Shown piece by piece: positions 6,455 through 14,894 of a stretch of DNA of 64,000 nucleotides (its first letter is position 1; each line of letters begins with the position of its first letter). Source of the stretch: DATBGO01 sp036558005 (lineage in GTDB: Bacteria > Actinomycetota > Actinomycetes > Streptosporangiales > Streptosporangiaceae); NCBI GenBank assembly GCA_036558005.1, contig DATBGO010000350.1, positions 1 through 64,000 on the forward strand, written 5' to 3'. The notes under the pieces are model-generated. The model did no database searches. It was not told the DNA's origin and saw only the letters and a program-made list of their open reading frames with translations. Made by a program: the position numbers and the translations under genes.

Positions 6455-8278
6455 ATGCGCTTCGGTCCGCTGTCTGCCCGCCGCTCGGTTGTCATCGGCA
6501 CGGCCGCCCTGGCGGTGGCGGCCCTGACGGGCACGGCCACAGGGCTGGCGGCGGCCCATGTTGCCGCGGCGCATCCCCGCCGGGTGGCGCCCCCGGGCGC
6601 GGCGGCAGCGGGCCAGGCCCGCGGCACGGTCAGCGCGCCGAACGCGAGCAAGGCGGACGACAGCTCGCCCGGCGAGTTCACGACCACGGCCAACCCGGTC
6701 ACGCTGGATCCGCCGGTGCAGGTCCCGCCGACCAAGCCGGTGGTGGTCACGATCGCCGACAACGCCGCGTTCGGCAACGGGCCGCCCCCCGCCACCTCGA
6801 CGGCCAAGCTGCCACAGGGCCGGTGGGCCCAGGTCGTGCTCGACGTGACCGGCACCGAGACCGGCCGCCAGTTCGACCGGCTATGCGAGATCTTCGATGG
6901 CCCGACGCAGATCTTCCTCGGGGTGACGCCCGAGCCGACCCCGGCCGGGATCACCTGGCACGTGCAGAAGGACATCACCGGGTACCTGCCGATCCTGACC
7001 GGCACCCGGACGTTCTCGACCTTCGTGGACAACTTCCTGTCCAGCGTCGACAACGGGATCCCGACCATCACCGCGAAGCTGCTGTTCTACCGGGCGGCGG
7101 GCGGCTCCCGGGCCGCGCAGCCGGCCAGCCTGGCCGCTCCGGCCCTGGCCGGGGACGCCGTCAACGAGACGGGCCCCGCAGCGCCAGCGCAGCGGCCGGG
7201 CGTGCCGACCCAGGTCGTCCCGATGCTTCCCGCGGGCGCGAGCAACACGCTGAATACGGTGAACGCCGGGCAGACCCTGTCGTCCACGGTGACCCTGCCC
7301 GGCAACGTGACCACGGCCACGATGGACCTCTACGCGGTCGGCCAGATCAACGACGAGTTCTGGTTCGGCCTGAACCCGGGGTTCCGGGAGATAGAGGTGT
7401 CGATCGACGGCAAGCCGGCCGGGGTGGTCTGGCCATTCCCCTACGTTTACACCGGCGGGGTCAATCCGCTCATCTGGCGCCCGCTCACCGGCGTGCGAAC
7501 CCTCGACGTCCCGTCCTACCGGCTGGATCTGACCCCGTTCGCCGGGATGCTGGCCGGAACCCACACGATCAGCCTCACGGTGGTCAACAACACCGGGTTC
7601 TGGCTGGCCGGCGGGAGCCTGATGCTGACCGCGGGCGGCGCGCCGACCTCCGGCAAGCTGCTGTCTGACACGCTCTCCTTCCCGACCGCCTCGCAAGTCA
7701 CCACCAGCGACGCGCTCGGCTCGTCCACTCAGCCCGTGACCAGTGAGTCCGCCTCGGCCGGGTACGACATCGCGGGCACGGTCACCCAGGGCGGGCGCAC
7801 CTGGACCGACACGCTGCACCAGTCACTGCAGTTCGGCGACGATCAGTCCGACATCGAGCCGTCCTGCTCCGCGCCCTGCTACCAGTGGGTGCACGCTGAG
7901 GTGACCCAGTCCACCTCGGAGACGGTCTCCGGCCCTGGCGCGGGAGTGTCACGGCACGACACCTCGGACTGGACCGTCGACGCGCCGAATGGCTTCCTGC
8001 AGAGCGCCGACGGCGCCAATTTCTTCCTGCCCGCTTCGGTCAGCCAGCAGCTCACCGACGCCGCCGCGCAGAGCGGCGGGCCAGGGTCCGGCTTCCGGTC
8101 CAGCCTGTCCGAGAGCCTCATCGGCTACGCGGCGCTGGAGGAGGACAACAGCGCGGCCACGATCAGCAACGGAGAGACGACCGGCACCGTCACGGCCCAG
8201 GCATCCGGTGACACCGGGACCTTCCAGCGAACGATCGTGACCCGGGGCGGTGAGATCGTCCAGGACCTCACCCCGTGA
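6455..8278 (+). CDS. Secreted peptide-N-glycosidase A (PNGase A)-like protein
   Basis: The protein of 607 residues starts at ATG 6455, four bases after GGAGGA (6445-6450); longer readings from 6407 have no such site. A signal peptide with a twin-arginine-like motif (SARRSVVIGTAALAVAALTG) points to export. The mature region resembles the peptide-N4-(N-acetyl-beta-glucosaminyl)asparagine amidase A family: WAQVVLDVTGTETGRQFDRLCEIF, then EPTPAGITWHVQKDITGYLPIL, then NDEFWFGLNPGFREIEVSIDG and PFPYVYTGGVNPLIWRP. Characterised members remove N-glycans from glycoproteins. A saprophytic actinomycete could use it on plant or fungal glycoproteins; that is inference. The C-terminal 200 residues are Ser/Thr-rich beta-type sequence. 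No glycan-use genes flank it. Confidence 0.8.
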   Translation: MRFGPLSARRSVVIGTAALAVAALTGTATGLAAAHVAAAHPRRVAPPGAAAAGQARGTVSAPNASKADDSSPGEFTTTANPVTLDPPVQVPPTKPVVVTIADNAAFGNGPPPATSTAKLPQGRWAQVVLDVTGTETGRQFDRLCEIFDGPTQIFLGVTPEPTPAGITWHVQKDITGYLPILTGTRTFSTFVDNFLSSVDNGIPTITAKLLFYRAAGGSRAAQPASLAAPALAGDAVNETGPAAPAQRPGVPTQVVPMLPAGASNTLNTVNAGQTLSSTVTLPGNVTTATMDLYAVGQINDEFWFGLNPGFREIEVSIDGKPAGVVWPFPYVYTGGVNPLIWRPLTGVRTLDVPSYRLDLTPFAGMLAGTHTISLTVVNNTGFWLAGGSLMLTAGGAPTSGKLLSDTLSFPTASQVTTSDALGSSTQPVTSESASAGYDIAGTVTQGGRTWTDTLHQSLQFGDDQSDIEPSCSAPCYQWVHAEVTQSTSETVSGPGAGVSRHDTSDWTVDAPNGFLQSADGANFFLPASVSQQLTDAAAQSGGPGSGFRSSLSESLIGYAALEEDNSAATISNGETTGTVTAQASGDTGTFQRTIVTRGGEIVQDLTP

Positions 8279-8303
8279 CAGGCCGTGGCGGCGGGGCCGG
8301 GTG

Positions 8304-8669
8304 CTAGCTGCCAGGAGCGCGGCGGCCAGAGGCCAGTTCCGTGGCGAACGGAGGGGTCGAGACGCCGGTGATGCGGTAACGCTGCCAGGGATCAGGATCG
8401 GACACTTCGCAGGGGGCCGAACCGTCCGGCGTCGAGAGCACGGCCGGCCGCCGCCCGGACTCCACCGCCGCGGTGAGCCCGTCATGCGGGGCGGCTCGCC
8501 CGTACCAGTGGTAGCGACCATCGATCGGCTGGAAGTAGCCGCGCAGCTGGACCTCGACCCGCAGCCGCGACGTGCCGATCCGCACCGTCGCCTGCCCCTG
8601 GTACCCGTCGCCGTCACCAGGTCCCGCGCCCTGCTGCGCGGGACCGGCCTGGCCCGCGGCTGCTGGCAT
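8304..8669 (-). CDS. DUF4873 domain protein
   Basis: The protein of 121 residues is chosen from ATG 8669, which follows GGGAGGT by seven bases; a longer frame to 8762 overlaps the TetR gene and lacks a site. The core (GYQGQATVRIGTSRLRVEVQLRGYFQPIDGRYHWYGR, then DPDPWQRYRITGVSTPPF) is characteristic of DUF4873, a small actinobacterial domain found alone or fused to monooxygenases. Its role is unknown. It directly follows the TetR gene on the same strand, and that gene is divergent from the AurF-like oxygenase, so the three form a module in which DUF4873 may assist the oxygenase or bind the same hydrophobic ligand (inference). Confidence 0.8.
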   Translation of the reverse strand: MPAAAGQAGPAQQGAGPGDGDGYQGQATVRIGTSRLRVEVQLRGYFQPIDGRYHWYGRAAPHDGLTAAVESGRRPAVLSTPDGSAPCEVSDPDPWQRYRITGVSTPPFATELASGRRAPGS

Positions 8670-8689
8670 GGCCTGACCTCCCTCCTTGG

Positions 8690-9427
8690 CTAGCTTCCGA
8701 CGTTCCCGCCGGACCGGCCCGCTCGGGCCGTTCGCCCGGGGCGCGCGGGCGGCGAGGGCCACTGCTGGCCGGCCGCGATCCCGGCCTCAGCCTGCAACTG
8801 GGACAGCGCCGCCCAGATCAGCTGGGCGACGTACTCGACGACCTGGGCCCGGTTCATCGAGCGCCGCCGCAGCCACCACTCGCCGGTGCTCTGCACCAGG
8901 CCGGTGATGCCGTGGGCCCAGGGCTCGGCAGCGCCCGGATCCAAGCCGAGCCTGGCGAGATATTCGCCGATGACGACGCTGAGCGCGGTAGCGACGAAGT
9001 CCCTGTACCGCTGGATCGCGTCCGACCCCGGGCCGCCTGAGTTCGCTTGCCGGGCCAGCAGCCAGTACAGGTTCGGGTGCTCGTCGATCACCGCGAAGTA
9101 GGCGCCGACCGAGTCGCGGACGCGGATCCGGGGCGGGGTGGCCGCCTCGATCGCCGGCATCAGCTGGTCGAGCAGGATGTGCGAGGCGCGCTCGTCGAGC
9201 GCCTGGATCAGCGCCGTCTTATCGCTGAAGTACCGGTACAGAACCGGCTTGCTGACACCTGCCTCAGCGGCGACCGAGTCCATCAACAGCCCTGGTCCCG
9301 CGGCCTCCAGCACCCGCAGCGCCGCGTCCACGAACTCCCGGTGCCGTTGCGCCCGGTGGGAAGTCCAGCGCTCCCGGCGGGCGTCGCCCCGCCTGACCGG
9401 CTTGACAGCCTCGCTCACGCACAGCAT
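8690..9427 (-). CDS. TetR-family transcriptional regulator
   Basis: The 245-residue protein has the N-terminal TetR helix-turn-helix at about residues 27-75 (REFVDAALRVLEAAGPG..MDSVAAEAGVSKPVLYRYFSDKTALIQAL). The helical C-terminal domain contains a WWLRRRSMNRAQVVEYVAQLIWAAL segment common in TetR proteins next to AurF-like oxygenases. It is expected to repress the divergent oxygenase gene and itself by binding the perfect inverted repeat at 9438-9448 in the 64-base gap. The tail after residue 215 is Pro/Arg/Gly-rich and dispensable-looking. Start: ATG 9427, with GTG 9418 also possible. Confidence 0.9.
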   Translation of the reverse strand: MLCVSEAVKPVRRGDARRERWTSHRAQRHREFVDAALRVLEAAGPGLLMDSVAAEAGVSKPVLYRYFSDKTALIQALDERASHILLDQLMPAIEAATPPRIRVRDSVGAYFAVIDEHPNLYWLLARQANSGGPGSDAIQRYRDFVATALSVVIGEYLARLGLDPGAAEPWAHGITGLVQSTGEWWLRRRSMNRAQVVEYVAQLIWAALSQLQAEAGIAAGQQWPSPPARPGRTARAGRSGGNVGS

Positions 9428-9437
9428 GCTACCAGAA

Positions 9438-9448
9438 GTAACTGTTAC
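9438..9448. promoter_or_regulatory. Candidate TetR operator
   Basis: GTAAC-T-GTTAC is a perfect inverted repeat in the short divergent gap between the TetR and AurF-like genes. It is followed by a related half-site, AAGTTA (9452-9457). Such AT-rich palindromes are atypical of this GC-rich window, and the position fits autoregulation plus control of the oxygenase. Confidence 0.55.
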
Positions 9449-9491
9449 CTTAAGTTATAGGTATTGTGCTCCGGCCGGCTGCGGGAGAGTT

Positions 9492-10400
9492 ATGAGTCGC
9501 CTGACCCAAAGCACCGATCAGGAAGAACGCGAGCGGACGGCTGAGCGGCTGCTGCGATCGACCGCGACTCGCTCCTACGACCCCGAGCTCGACATCGACT
9601 GGTCGGCACCGCTGGCCGAAGGCAAGGGGTTCATCCCGGAAAACCGCTGCTCGCTGTATGGCACGGCGCTGTGGGAACGGCTGACCCCGCAGCAGCGCCT
9701 GGAACTGCGCAAGCACGAGGCAGCGAGTGTCACCGGCACCGGGATCTGGCTGGAGTTCACGCTGCTTCGCATGCTGGCGAAGCTCGCCTACCACGGTGAT
9801 CCCGCCAGCCGCCACGTCCAGTACGCGCTGGCCGAGATGGCCGAGGAGTGCCGGCATTCGACGATGTTCGCGCGCCTGATCGAACGCCTGGGCACCCCGG
9901 CCTACGGCCCGCCCGGCAGCGCCCGCGCGATGGGGAACTTCCTGCCCGTCCTCGCCCGCGGGCCCGCGATGTGGGGAGCCATCCTGATCGGCGAGGAAAT
10001 CACCGACCGGTACCAGCGCGAGATGGTGGACGACGAGTCCATCCAGCCGCTGATGCGGATGGTGAACCGGATCCACATCCTGGAGGAAGCCCGCCACATC
10101 GGGTACGCGCGCGCGGAACTCACCCGTGCCGTCGCCCGGCTGTCCCTGGCGGAGCTGCCCTGGCAGCGGCTGCTGCTCGCCCGGATCGGGCTGATCGTGT
10201 CGCGCAGCCTGATCAACCCGGATGTCTACCGGTCCGTCGGCCTCGACCCCCGGGTCGCGCGCCGGGCGGCGCTGGCCAATCCCTGGCATCAGCAGACCAT
10301 CCGCTTCGGCGGCGAGAAGGTCATGGCCTTCCTCGGCGACGCTGGCCTGGTCGGGCCGCCGGGGATGCGCCTATGGCGCAGATCCTTCCTCGTCGGGTAG
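9492..10400 (+). CDS. AurF-like non-heme diiron oxygenase
   Basis: The protein of 302 residues starts at ATG 9492, after GGGAGAG. It matches the AurF (p-aminobenzoate N-oxygenase) family of ferritin-like diiron enzymes. The metal-binding helices are visible: KHEAASVTGTGIWLEF, the EExxH of MAEECRHSTMF, GEEITDRYQ, and HILEEARHIGYAR, which supplies His, Glu and His ligands. Characterised relatives oxidise amines or other substrates with O2 at a Fe2 centre. The substrate here is unknown. Many actinomycetes carry this gene beside TetR and DUF4873 genes outside biosynthetic clusters, so a housekeeping or detoxification oxidation is as likely as a secondary-metabolite role (inference). Confidence 0.85.
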   Translation: MSRLTQSTDQEERERTAERLLRSTATRSYDPELDIDWSAPLAEGKGFIPENRCSLYGTALWERLTPQQRLELRKHEAASVTGTGIWLEFTLLRMLAKLAYHGDPASRHVQYALAEMAEECRHSTMFARLIERLGTPAYGPPGSARAMGNFLPVLARGPAMWGAILIGEEITDRYQREMVDDESIQPLMRMVNRIHILEEARHIGYARAELTRAVARLSLAELPWQRLLLARIGLIVSRSLINPDVYRSVGLDPRVARRAALANPWHQQTIRFGGEKVMAFLGDAGLVGPPGMRLWRRSFLVG

Positions 10401-10495
10401 CCGGCTAGGCGAAATATGGGCGGCGATCCCGCGCCGGGCGACAGCGGCATGACAGCCCGGTGACAGCGGGCCCGCCGGATACTGGCCGGCGTACA

Positions 10496-10518
10496 GCCCG
10501 CCGGACCGGCCGGCGGGC
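10496..10518 (+). promoter_or_regulatory. Leader hairpin upstream of a secreted protein gene
   Basis: GCCCGCCGG (10496-10504) and CCGGCGGGC (10510-10518) form a perfect 9-bp stem with a five-base loop. It ends just before the TAGGAG ribosome-binding site of the gene starting at 10536. It could stabilise the transcript, terminate readthrough from the AurF-like gene or affect ribosome access. Confidence 0.35.
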
Positions 10519-10535
10519 CAGCCATAGGAGCTTCC

Positions 10536-11204
10536 ATGTCGTTGCGTTTGCTGCCAGAACGCCAGCGTGACGGGCGCCGAGTCCGCCGCTTCCCGGTGCT
10601 GTCCGCCGCGTTCGTGCTGTCGGCAGGCCTGCTGGCCGTCGCCGCCCCCGCGTCCAGCGCCGCGACGGTGCTGTCCGCCGGGCCGGCCCGCCAGGCCGCG
10701 AGTGCTGCCCGGCCGGCCGGCGCCGACGTGCCTGACGGAGTCCCGGCTGGCGCCGTCCTGAAGCAGCACGTGTGCAAGGTGGTCCACACCAGTACCAGCG
10801 GCACCGGCGAGAAGGCCGTGCAGTGCGCCGACCTGTGGGAGTCCACCGGGGCCAGCACCGACGAGTGGTGGGGCGGCAACGAGATCATCTGCGAGCTACC
10901 GAGCGGCGCGCTCAAGAGCTGCAACAGCATCGAGGAGATCGCCATTCTCGCCGCCGCGCGGGTCGACCCCAATGCGCCGTCGCTGAATGAAATCCAGGCG
11001 CCCGGCACCTGCGGCACGCCGCCGCACAGCCCCTGCGGCGCCCGCCGGGTGGAGAACGTGGCGGGCCCCTACACCTTCAACCCGTTCAGCGCCATCGCCA
11101 CCTGCAACATCTGGGGAGCGAGCGCGGTCGTCGTGGTGACCGATGACAACACCCAGGTCGCGCCGCCCAACATCGCCACCCCGCACATGAACGTGCCCTG
11201 CTGA
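10536..11204 (+). CDS. Secreted Cys-rich protein of unknown function
   Basis: This 222-residue protein has an Arg-rich n-region and a Sec-type hydrophobic core (FPVLSAAFVLSAGLLAVAA) with a likely AxA cleavage near ASSAA. A disordered Ala/Arg stretch follows to about residue 65. The rest holds eight cysteines (HVCKV, VQCADL, IICELP, KSCNS, GTCGT, SPCGA, ATCNI, VPC), suggesting four disulfides in a compact extracellular domain. I do not recognise the family; proteins like this are common among actinomycete exported proteins. RBS TAGGAG precedes the ATG by five bases. It lies alone between the AurF-like gene and the convergent ABC operon. Confidence 0.7.
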   Translation: MSLRLLPERQRDGRRVRRFPVLSAAFVLSAGLLAVAAPASSAATVLSAGPARQAASAARPAGADVPDGVPAGAVLKQHVCKVVHTSTSGTGEKAVQCADLWESTGASTDEWWGGNEIICELPSGALKSCNSIEEIAILAAARVDPNAPSLNEIQAPGTCGTPPHSPCGARRVENVAGPYTFNPFSAIATCNIWGASAVVVVTDDNTQVAPPNIATPHMNVPC

Positions 11205-11230
11205 CCGGCCGGGCCAGCCGCCGCCCCCGC

Positions 11231-13525
11231 TCACTCGTTCCGCGCGGTCTCGGGACCGGTGATGCGGCCCAGCAGGGGCATGGTGGACGCGATCACGCCG
11301 AGGGCGGCGGCCAGGCCCGTGATCACCACGACGTAATAACCCGTCCCTGGCGACCGCAGCCAGAAGCCGAACTGGGTGCGGATGAACAGCAGCGCCGCGA
11401 CGAACCCGAGCCCGGCCGAGACCACGGCGATGACCAGCAGCGGGACCGCGCTTTCCAGCATGACCACGCGGCGCAGCGCGCTGAGCGGGGCGCCGGTCAG
11501 CCGCAGCAGGCTGAACGGCCGCTTGCGGTCACTCAGGCCCGCGGCCACGCTCGCGGCCAGGCTGCAGCCGGCGATCACCAGGCTGATGATGATCACGACG
11601 TTGGCCAGCTGCTGCCACCCGGACAGGTCGGCCTGCTGGCTGGAGGCCGAGAAGATCCCGTTGATGGTGGCGGGCGGCACCTGGTAGGGGTAGGCGCGTT
11701 CCAGGATCGTCTGCGCCTGCTCGATCGCGGCCGGCGAGCCGTTGGTGGCGACCGCGAGCGACAGGACCTTCTGCTGACTCAGCCGCGCGGCGGAGATGGT
11801 CGCGGCAGGCCAGGTGACCTGGAGCGGGTTGAAGCCGCGGTGGTAGTAGACGATCCCGGGCGGGATCACCGCGGCCGACGCGCCCGGCGGGCAGCGGCCG
11901 AGCACGGGCGTGCGGGCCAGCTGGGCGCAGGAGATCAGGCCGCCGGGCAGCCCGCCGCGCAGCTGACCCGGGCCGCCGCGGGGCGCACCCAGGACGCTGA
12001 ACGGTATTTCGGCGCCGGTCGGGTTGACCCGGGTGATCGAGATGCCGGTGACGCCGCGCACGGCGTGCAGCCGGGCCAGCACCGCCCCCGATGGCGGGGC
12101 CACCGCCGTGGCCGGGTCCGGCTGGCCGGCCGAGAACTCATCGACCAGGGTGTGAGCGCCGGCCGGGCCGGCGCTCGCCTGCCCGTAGTGGCCGTCCAGC
12201 GCGATGATCGACGCGCCCGCCACGGTGGTGACGAACAGCGCCAGGATCAGGCCGCTGATGGCGCGGAACCCGGCGCGCGGGTTGTCGGCCAGGCGCCGCG
12301 CGGCGATCAGCGCGGCAGGCCGGCGGGCGCGCCGCGCCAGCGCCCGTGAGCCGATCATGGTGAGCCACGGCCCGGCGATGACCAGTCCCGCCACGATCAG
12401 CACGAACCCGGGCAGGTACTCGGCGATCTGGCCGCCGGTGGTGCCGAGCCTGCCGATGCCGAGGAAGGCCGCCAGCTCGGCGACCCCGGCCAGCAGCGGG
12501 ACGACCCGCCAGGCACGGGGCGGACCTGGGGTCACCCGCCGGGTCACGCCCAGCGGGGAGATGCGCACCCGGCGCAGCGCCAGCCGGGCGGCGATGGTCG
12601 CGGCGGCCGGGATGCCGGCCGCGGCGAGCAGGATGTCAGCCAGGCTGAGCGACATGTCACTGGTGAAGAACGGGAAACCGGTGAACGGCAGGGCCGCGAT
12701 CGGCGGACGGATCAGGAAGAACAGCCCGAACCCGGCCGCGGTCCCCGCGCTCGCCGCCAGCGCGGCCTCCACGGCGGCCAGCACCGAGATCTGCCGCGGG
12801 GTCGCTCCGGCCAGCCGCATCGCGGCGAACCGCTGCTCCCGGCTGGCCGCCGACAGCCGGGTCGCGCTGGCCACGAAGATCAGTACCGGCAGCAGCAGCG
12901 CGGCCGCCACCACGGACAGGGCGAGGTCGATCGCGTTGGCGTTCAGCCCCGCGGCGCAGCCGTAGCAGTTGATGTTCTGGTAAGTGGCCGGGAAGGCCGC
13001 GGCCCGGGTGGCCCCCGGCACGCGGGACAGCTCGGCCGGGCGGTGGCCGATGATGATCAGCAGGAAATTCGGCGCCGGGAGCCCGGCCCTGCCGATCAGG
13101 CCGGCCTGCCGGCCGGGGAAGCGGTCAGCGAGCTGAGCCGCCGGGGTGGTGCGCAGCAGCCGGCTCAGCTGCGGCGAGACGTAGTACTGGCCGGGCCCGG
13201 GCAGGTGCGGGATGCCCGGCGGCACCGGGGCGTGCGGGCCGATGGCCGCCACGTCCACCCGGTCGATCACCGAGCCCTTCAGCTGGTCGGCGCCGAGCCG
13301 GAACCACACCGCCCCGGCCGGGCGCCGGCCAGCCGCCGGGGCCTGCGCGTGCGGTGACCCGGCCGCGAGCCACGCGTACCGGTCCCGCTGGGCGTTCACC
13401 GCGTTGACACCCGCCAGCGTGGCCAGCAGCAGCCCGGTGCCCAGGGCCACCGCCACCGCGATCACCGCCAGCCGGATGATGGCTTCCCGGCCGCTGCGGG
13501 CCAGCCGCAGGCCGAGCCTGATCAT
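11231..13525 (-). CDS. ABC transporter permease, FtsX/MacB-like
   Basis: The 764-residue protein has the layout of actinobacterial FtsX-like permeases: one N-terminal helix (EAIIRLAVIAVAVALGTGLLL), a long extracytoplasmic segment, a three-to-four-helix core (LALSVVAAALLLPVLIFVA; LAAVEAALAASAGTAAGFGLFFL), a second extracytoplasmic domain, and a C-terminal triplet (VVIIISLVIAGCSLAASVAAGL, ESAVPLLVIAVVSAGLGFVAALL, VVVITGLAAALGVIAS). It forms the membrane half of an exporter with the ATPase encoded just upstream; their genes overlap by four bases. Such systems often export antimicrobial peptides or lipids or act in envelope stress; the cargo here is unknown. Confidence 0.85.
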   Translation of the reverse strand: MIRLGLRLARSGREAIIRLAVIAVAVALGTGLLLATLAGVNAVNAQRDRYAWLAAGSPHAQAPAAGRRPAGAVWFRLGADQLKGSVIDRVDVAAIGPHAPVPPGIPHLPGPGQYYVSPQLSRLLRTTPAAQLADRFPGRQAGLIGRAGLPAPNFLLIIIGHRPAELSRVPGATRAAAFPATYQNINCYGCAAGLNANAIDLALSVVAAALLLPVLIFVASATRLSAASREQRFAAMRLAGATPRQISVLAAVEAALAASAGTAAGFGLFFLIRPPIAALPFTGFPFFTSDMSLSLADILLAAAGIPAAATIAARLALRRVRISPLGVTRRVTPGPPRAWRVVPLLAGVAELAAFLGIGRLGTTGGQIAEYLPGFVLIVAGLVIAGPWLTMIGSRALARRARRPAALIAARRLADNPRAGFRAISGLILALFVTTVAGASIIALDGHYGQASAGPAGAHTLVDEFSAGQPDPATAVAPPSGAVLARLHAVRGVTGISITRVNPTGAEIPFSVLGAPRGGPGQLRGGLPGGLISCAQLARTPVLGRCPPGASAAVIPPGIVYYHRGFNPLQVTWPAATISAARLSQQKVLSLAVATNGSPAAIEQAQTILERAYPYQVPPATINGIFSASSQQADLSGWQQLANVVIIISLVIAGCSLAASVAAGLSDRKRPFSLLRLTGAPLSALRRVVMLESAVPLLVIAVVSAGLGFVAALLFIRTQFGFWLRSPGTGYYVVVITGLAAALGVIASTMPLLGRITGPETARNE

Positions 13526-14238
13526 GACGCCACCCGGTCCGGGGTGAGCGCGGTGACCTTGCCGTCGCGGACGATGACCTCACGGTCGGCGTAGGCCGCG
13601 ACCCGGGGCTCATGAGTGACCAGGATCACCGTCGTGCCCTGCTCCCTGGCGGCGCTGACCAGCAGCTTCATGACGTGCTCCCCGGTGAGCGAGTCGAGCG
13701 AGCCAGTCGGCTCGTCCGCGAACAGCACCTCGGGCCTGGCCACCAGCCCGCGGGCGAGAGCGACCCGCTGCGCCTCGCCTCCGGACAGCTCCCCGGACCG
13801 GCGCTGCTCCAGCCCGTCCAGGCCGATCCGCCCGAACCAGGCCCGGGCCTGGCGCAGCGCCTGCGCCCGCCGGACCCCGCCGAACAGCAGCGGCAGGGCG
13901 ACGTTCTCCTCGGCGGTCAGCTCGGGGACCAGCTGGCCGAACTGGAACACGAACCCGAACCGGTCCCGGCGCAGTGCGCTGCGCCCGGCTTCGGGCAGCG
14001 TGTCGATCCGGCCGCCGTCGAACCAGACCTCACCGGCCTCCGGTGCCAGGATTCCGGCCAGGCAGTGCAGCAGCGTCGACTTGCCTGAGCCGCTCGGGCC
14101 CGTCACCGCCAGGATCTGCCCGGCCGCGACCTGGACGCTCGCGCCGCGCAGCGCCCGCGTCTGGCCGAACGACAGCGCGATGTCGCGGGCCTCGACCAGG
14201 CGGCCTGGCCGCTCGCCGGTCACCGTCGCGGCGGTCAT
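13522..14238 (-). CDS. ABC transporter ATP-binding protein (LolD/MacB type)
   Basis: The 238-residue ATPase has Walker A VTGPSGSGKSTLLH (about 45-58), the Q-loop (FVFQFGQLVPELTAEENVALPL), the signature LSGGEAQRVALARGL, Walker B VLFADEPTG with the D-loop SLDS, and the H-loop VTHE. It drives the FtsX-like permease encoded downstream; stop and start overlap as ATGA at 13522-13525, and its own start overlaps the PadR gene at 14235-14238. The three genes thus form one tightly coupled minus-strand operon, probably induced when PadR releases its operator. Confidence 0.92.
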   Translation of the reverse strand: MTAATVTGERPGRLVEARDIALSFGQTRALRGASVQVAAGQILAVTGPSGSGKSTLLHCLAGILAPEAGEVWFDGGRIDTLPEAGRSALRRDRFGFVFQFGQLVPELTAEENVALPLLFGGVRRAQALRQARAWFGRIGLDGLEQRRSGELSGGEAQRVALARGLVARPEVLFADEPTGSLDSLTGEHVMKLLVSAAREQGTTVILVTHEPRVAAYADREVIVRDGKVTALTPDRVAS

Positions 14239-14759
14239 GGCCGCACCACCTTGGCCAGCGCACTGAGCCGGGCGCTGGTCAGGTCGATCCAGCGCAGGTC
14301 GGCCTCCAGGTGGAACAGGCCGTGGTCGGCCAGCAGCACGTCGACCAGGTCGCCGGACTGCTTCAGCTCGGTCAGCTCCCGCATCCGCTGCATGTGAGCG
14401 GCACGCTGGACGTCCAGGTACTCCTGCGCCCCGCGGTCCAGCATGAGCGCCAGCACGACCTTGGTGAACAGCACGGTCTGCAGGTGCGGCTCCGGCTCGG
14501 CCGGCTCGGCCAGCCAGGTCTCGAACTCGGTCACCCCGGCCTCGGTGATGATGTACCGCTTGCGGTCGGGCCCGTCGCCGGGCTCCGCCTGCCCCGCGGT
14601 CACCTTCCCGTCCCTGGACAGCCGGGCCAGGGTGGCGTAGACCTGGCCGAACGGGAGCGGCCTGCCGCGGCCGAAGTAGATGTCGTAGTCGCGCTTGAGG
14701 TCATAGCCGTGGCTCGGCTCGCGTTCGAGCAAGCCCAGGATCGTCAGGGGAACGCTCAT
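14235..14759 (-). CDS. PadR-family transcriptional regulator
   Basis: The 174-residue protein has a PadR winged helix at the N-terminus (MSVPLTILGLLEREPSHGYDLKRDYDIYFG, then LPFGQVYATLARLSRDGKVTA and KRYIITEAG). An alpha-helical C-terminal dimerisation domain (RAAHMQRMRELTELKQSGD...LFHLEADLRWIDLTSARL) follows. PadR proteins repress neighbouring transporter genes until a small molecule binds; as the first gene of the operon it should control the ABC exporter and itself. No Shine-Dalgarno precedes ATG 14759, but a TATATT hexamer ends six bases upstream, so the transcript is probably leaderless. Confidence 0.88.
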   Translation of the reverse strand: MSVPLTILGLLEREPSHGYDLKRDYDIYFGRGRPLPFGQVYATLARLSRDGKVTAGQAEPGDGPDRKRYIITEAGVTEFETWLAEPAEPEPHLQTVLFTKVVLALMLDRGAQEYLDVQRAAHMQRMRELTELKQSGDLVDVLLADHGLFHLEADLRWIDLTSARLSALAKVVRP

Positions 14760-14765
14760 GGCAGC

Positions 14766-14800
14766 AATATACTTCGAGTGTATACCTCTCGTCTATACAT
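14766..14800 (-). promoter_or_regulatory. PadR operon promoter overlapping palindromic operator
   Basis: On the minus strand, TAGACG and TATATT are spaced by 18 bases, with TATATT six bases before the padR ATG. Interleaved are TATAC (14768-14772), GTATA (14780-14784) and TATAC (14794-14798), giving the inverted repeats TATAC-N7-GTATA and GTATA-N9-TATAC. A dimer bound here would cover the promoter, as expected for autoregulation. Confidence 0.55.
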
Positions 14801-14894
14801 GAAGCTTCTACTGCTGCGATTCACCGCCGTGAGCTGACCGGCGCGGGCGAGCGGCGGCACCCGCTGGCTGGTCCCGGCGGCGGGAAGCCGGCCG

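Noticed and set aside
5080..7071. A 663-codon open frame on the minus strand
   Set aside because: It is the shadow of the MFS and PNGase A-like genes; composition is Arg/Gly/His-rich and no domain is visible.
9138..9491. Longer start for the AurF-like protein
   Set aside because: It would run through the divergent TetR gene and operator; ATG 9492 with GGGAGAG fits the family's N-terminus.
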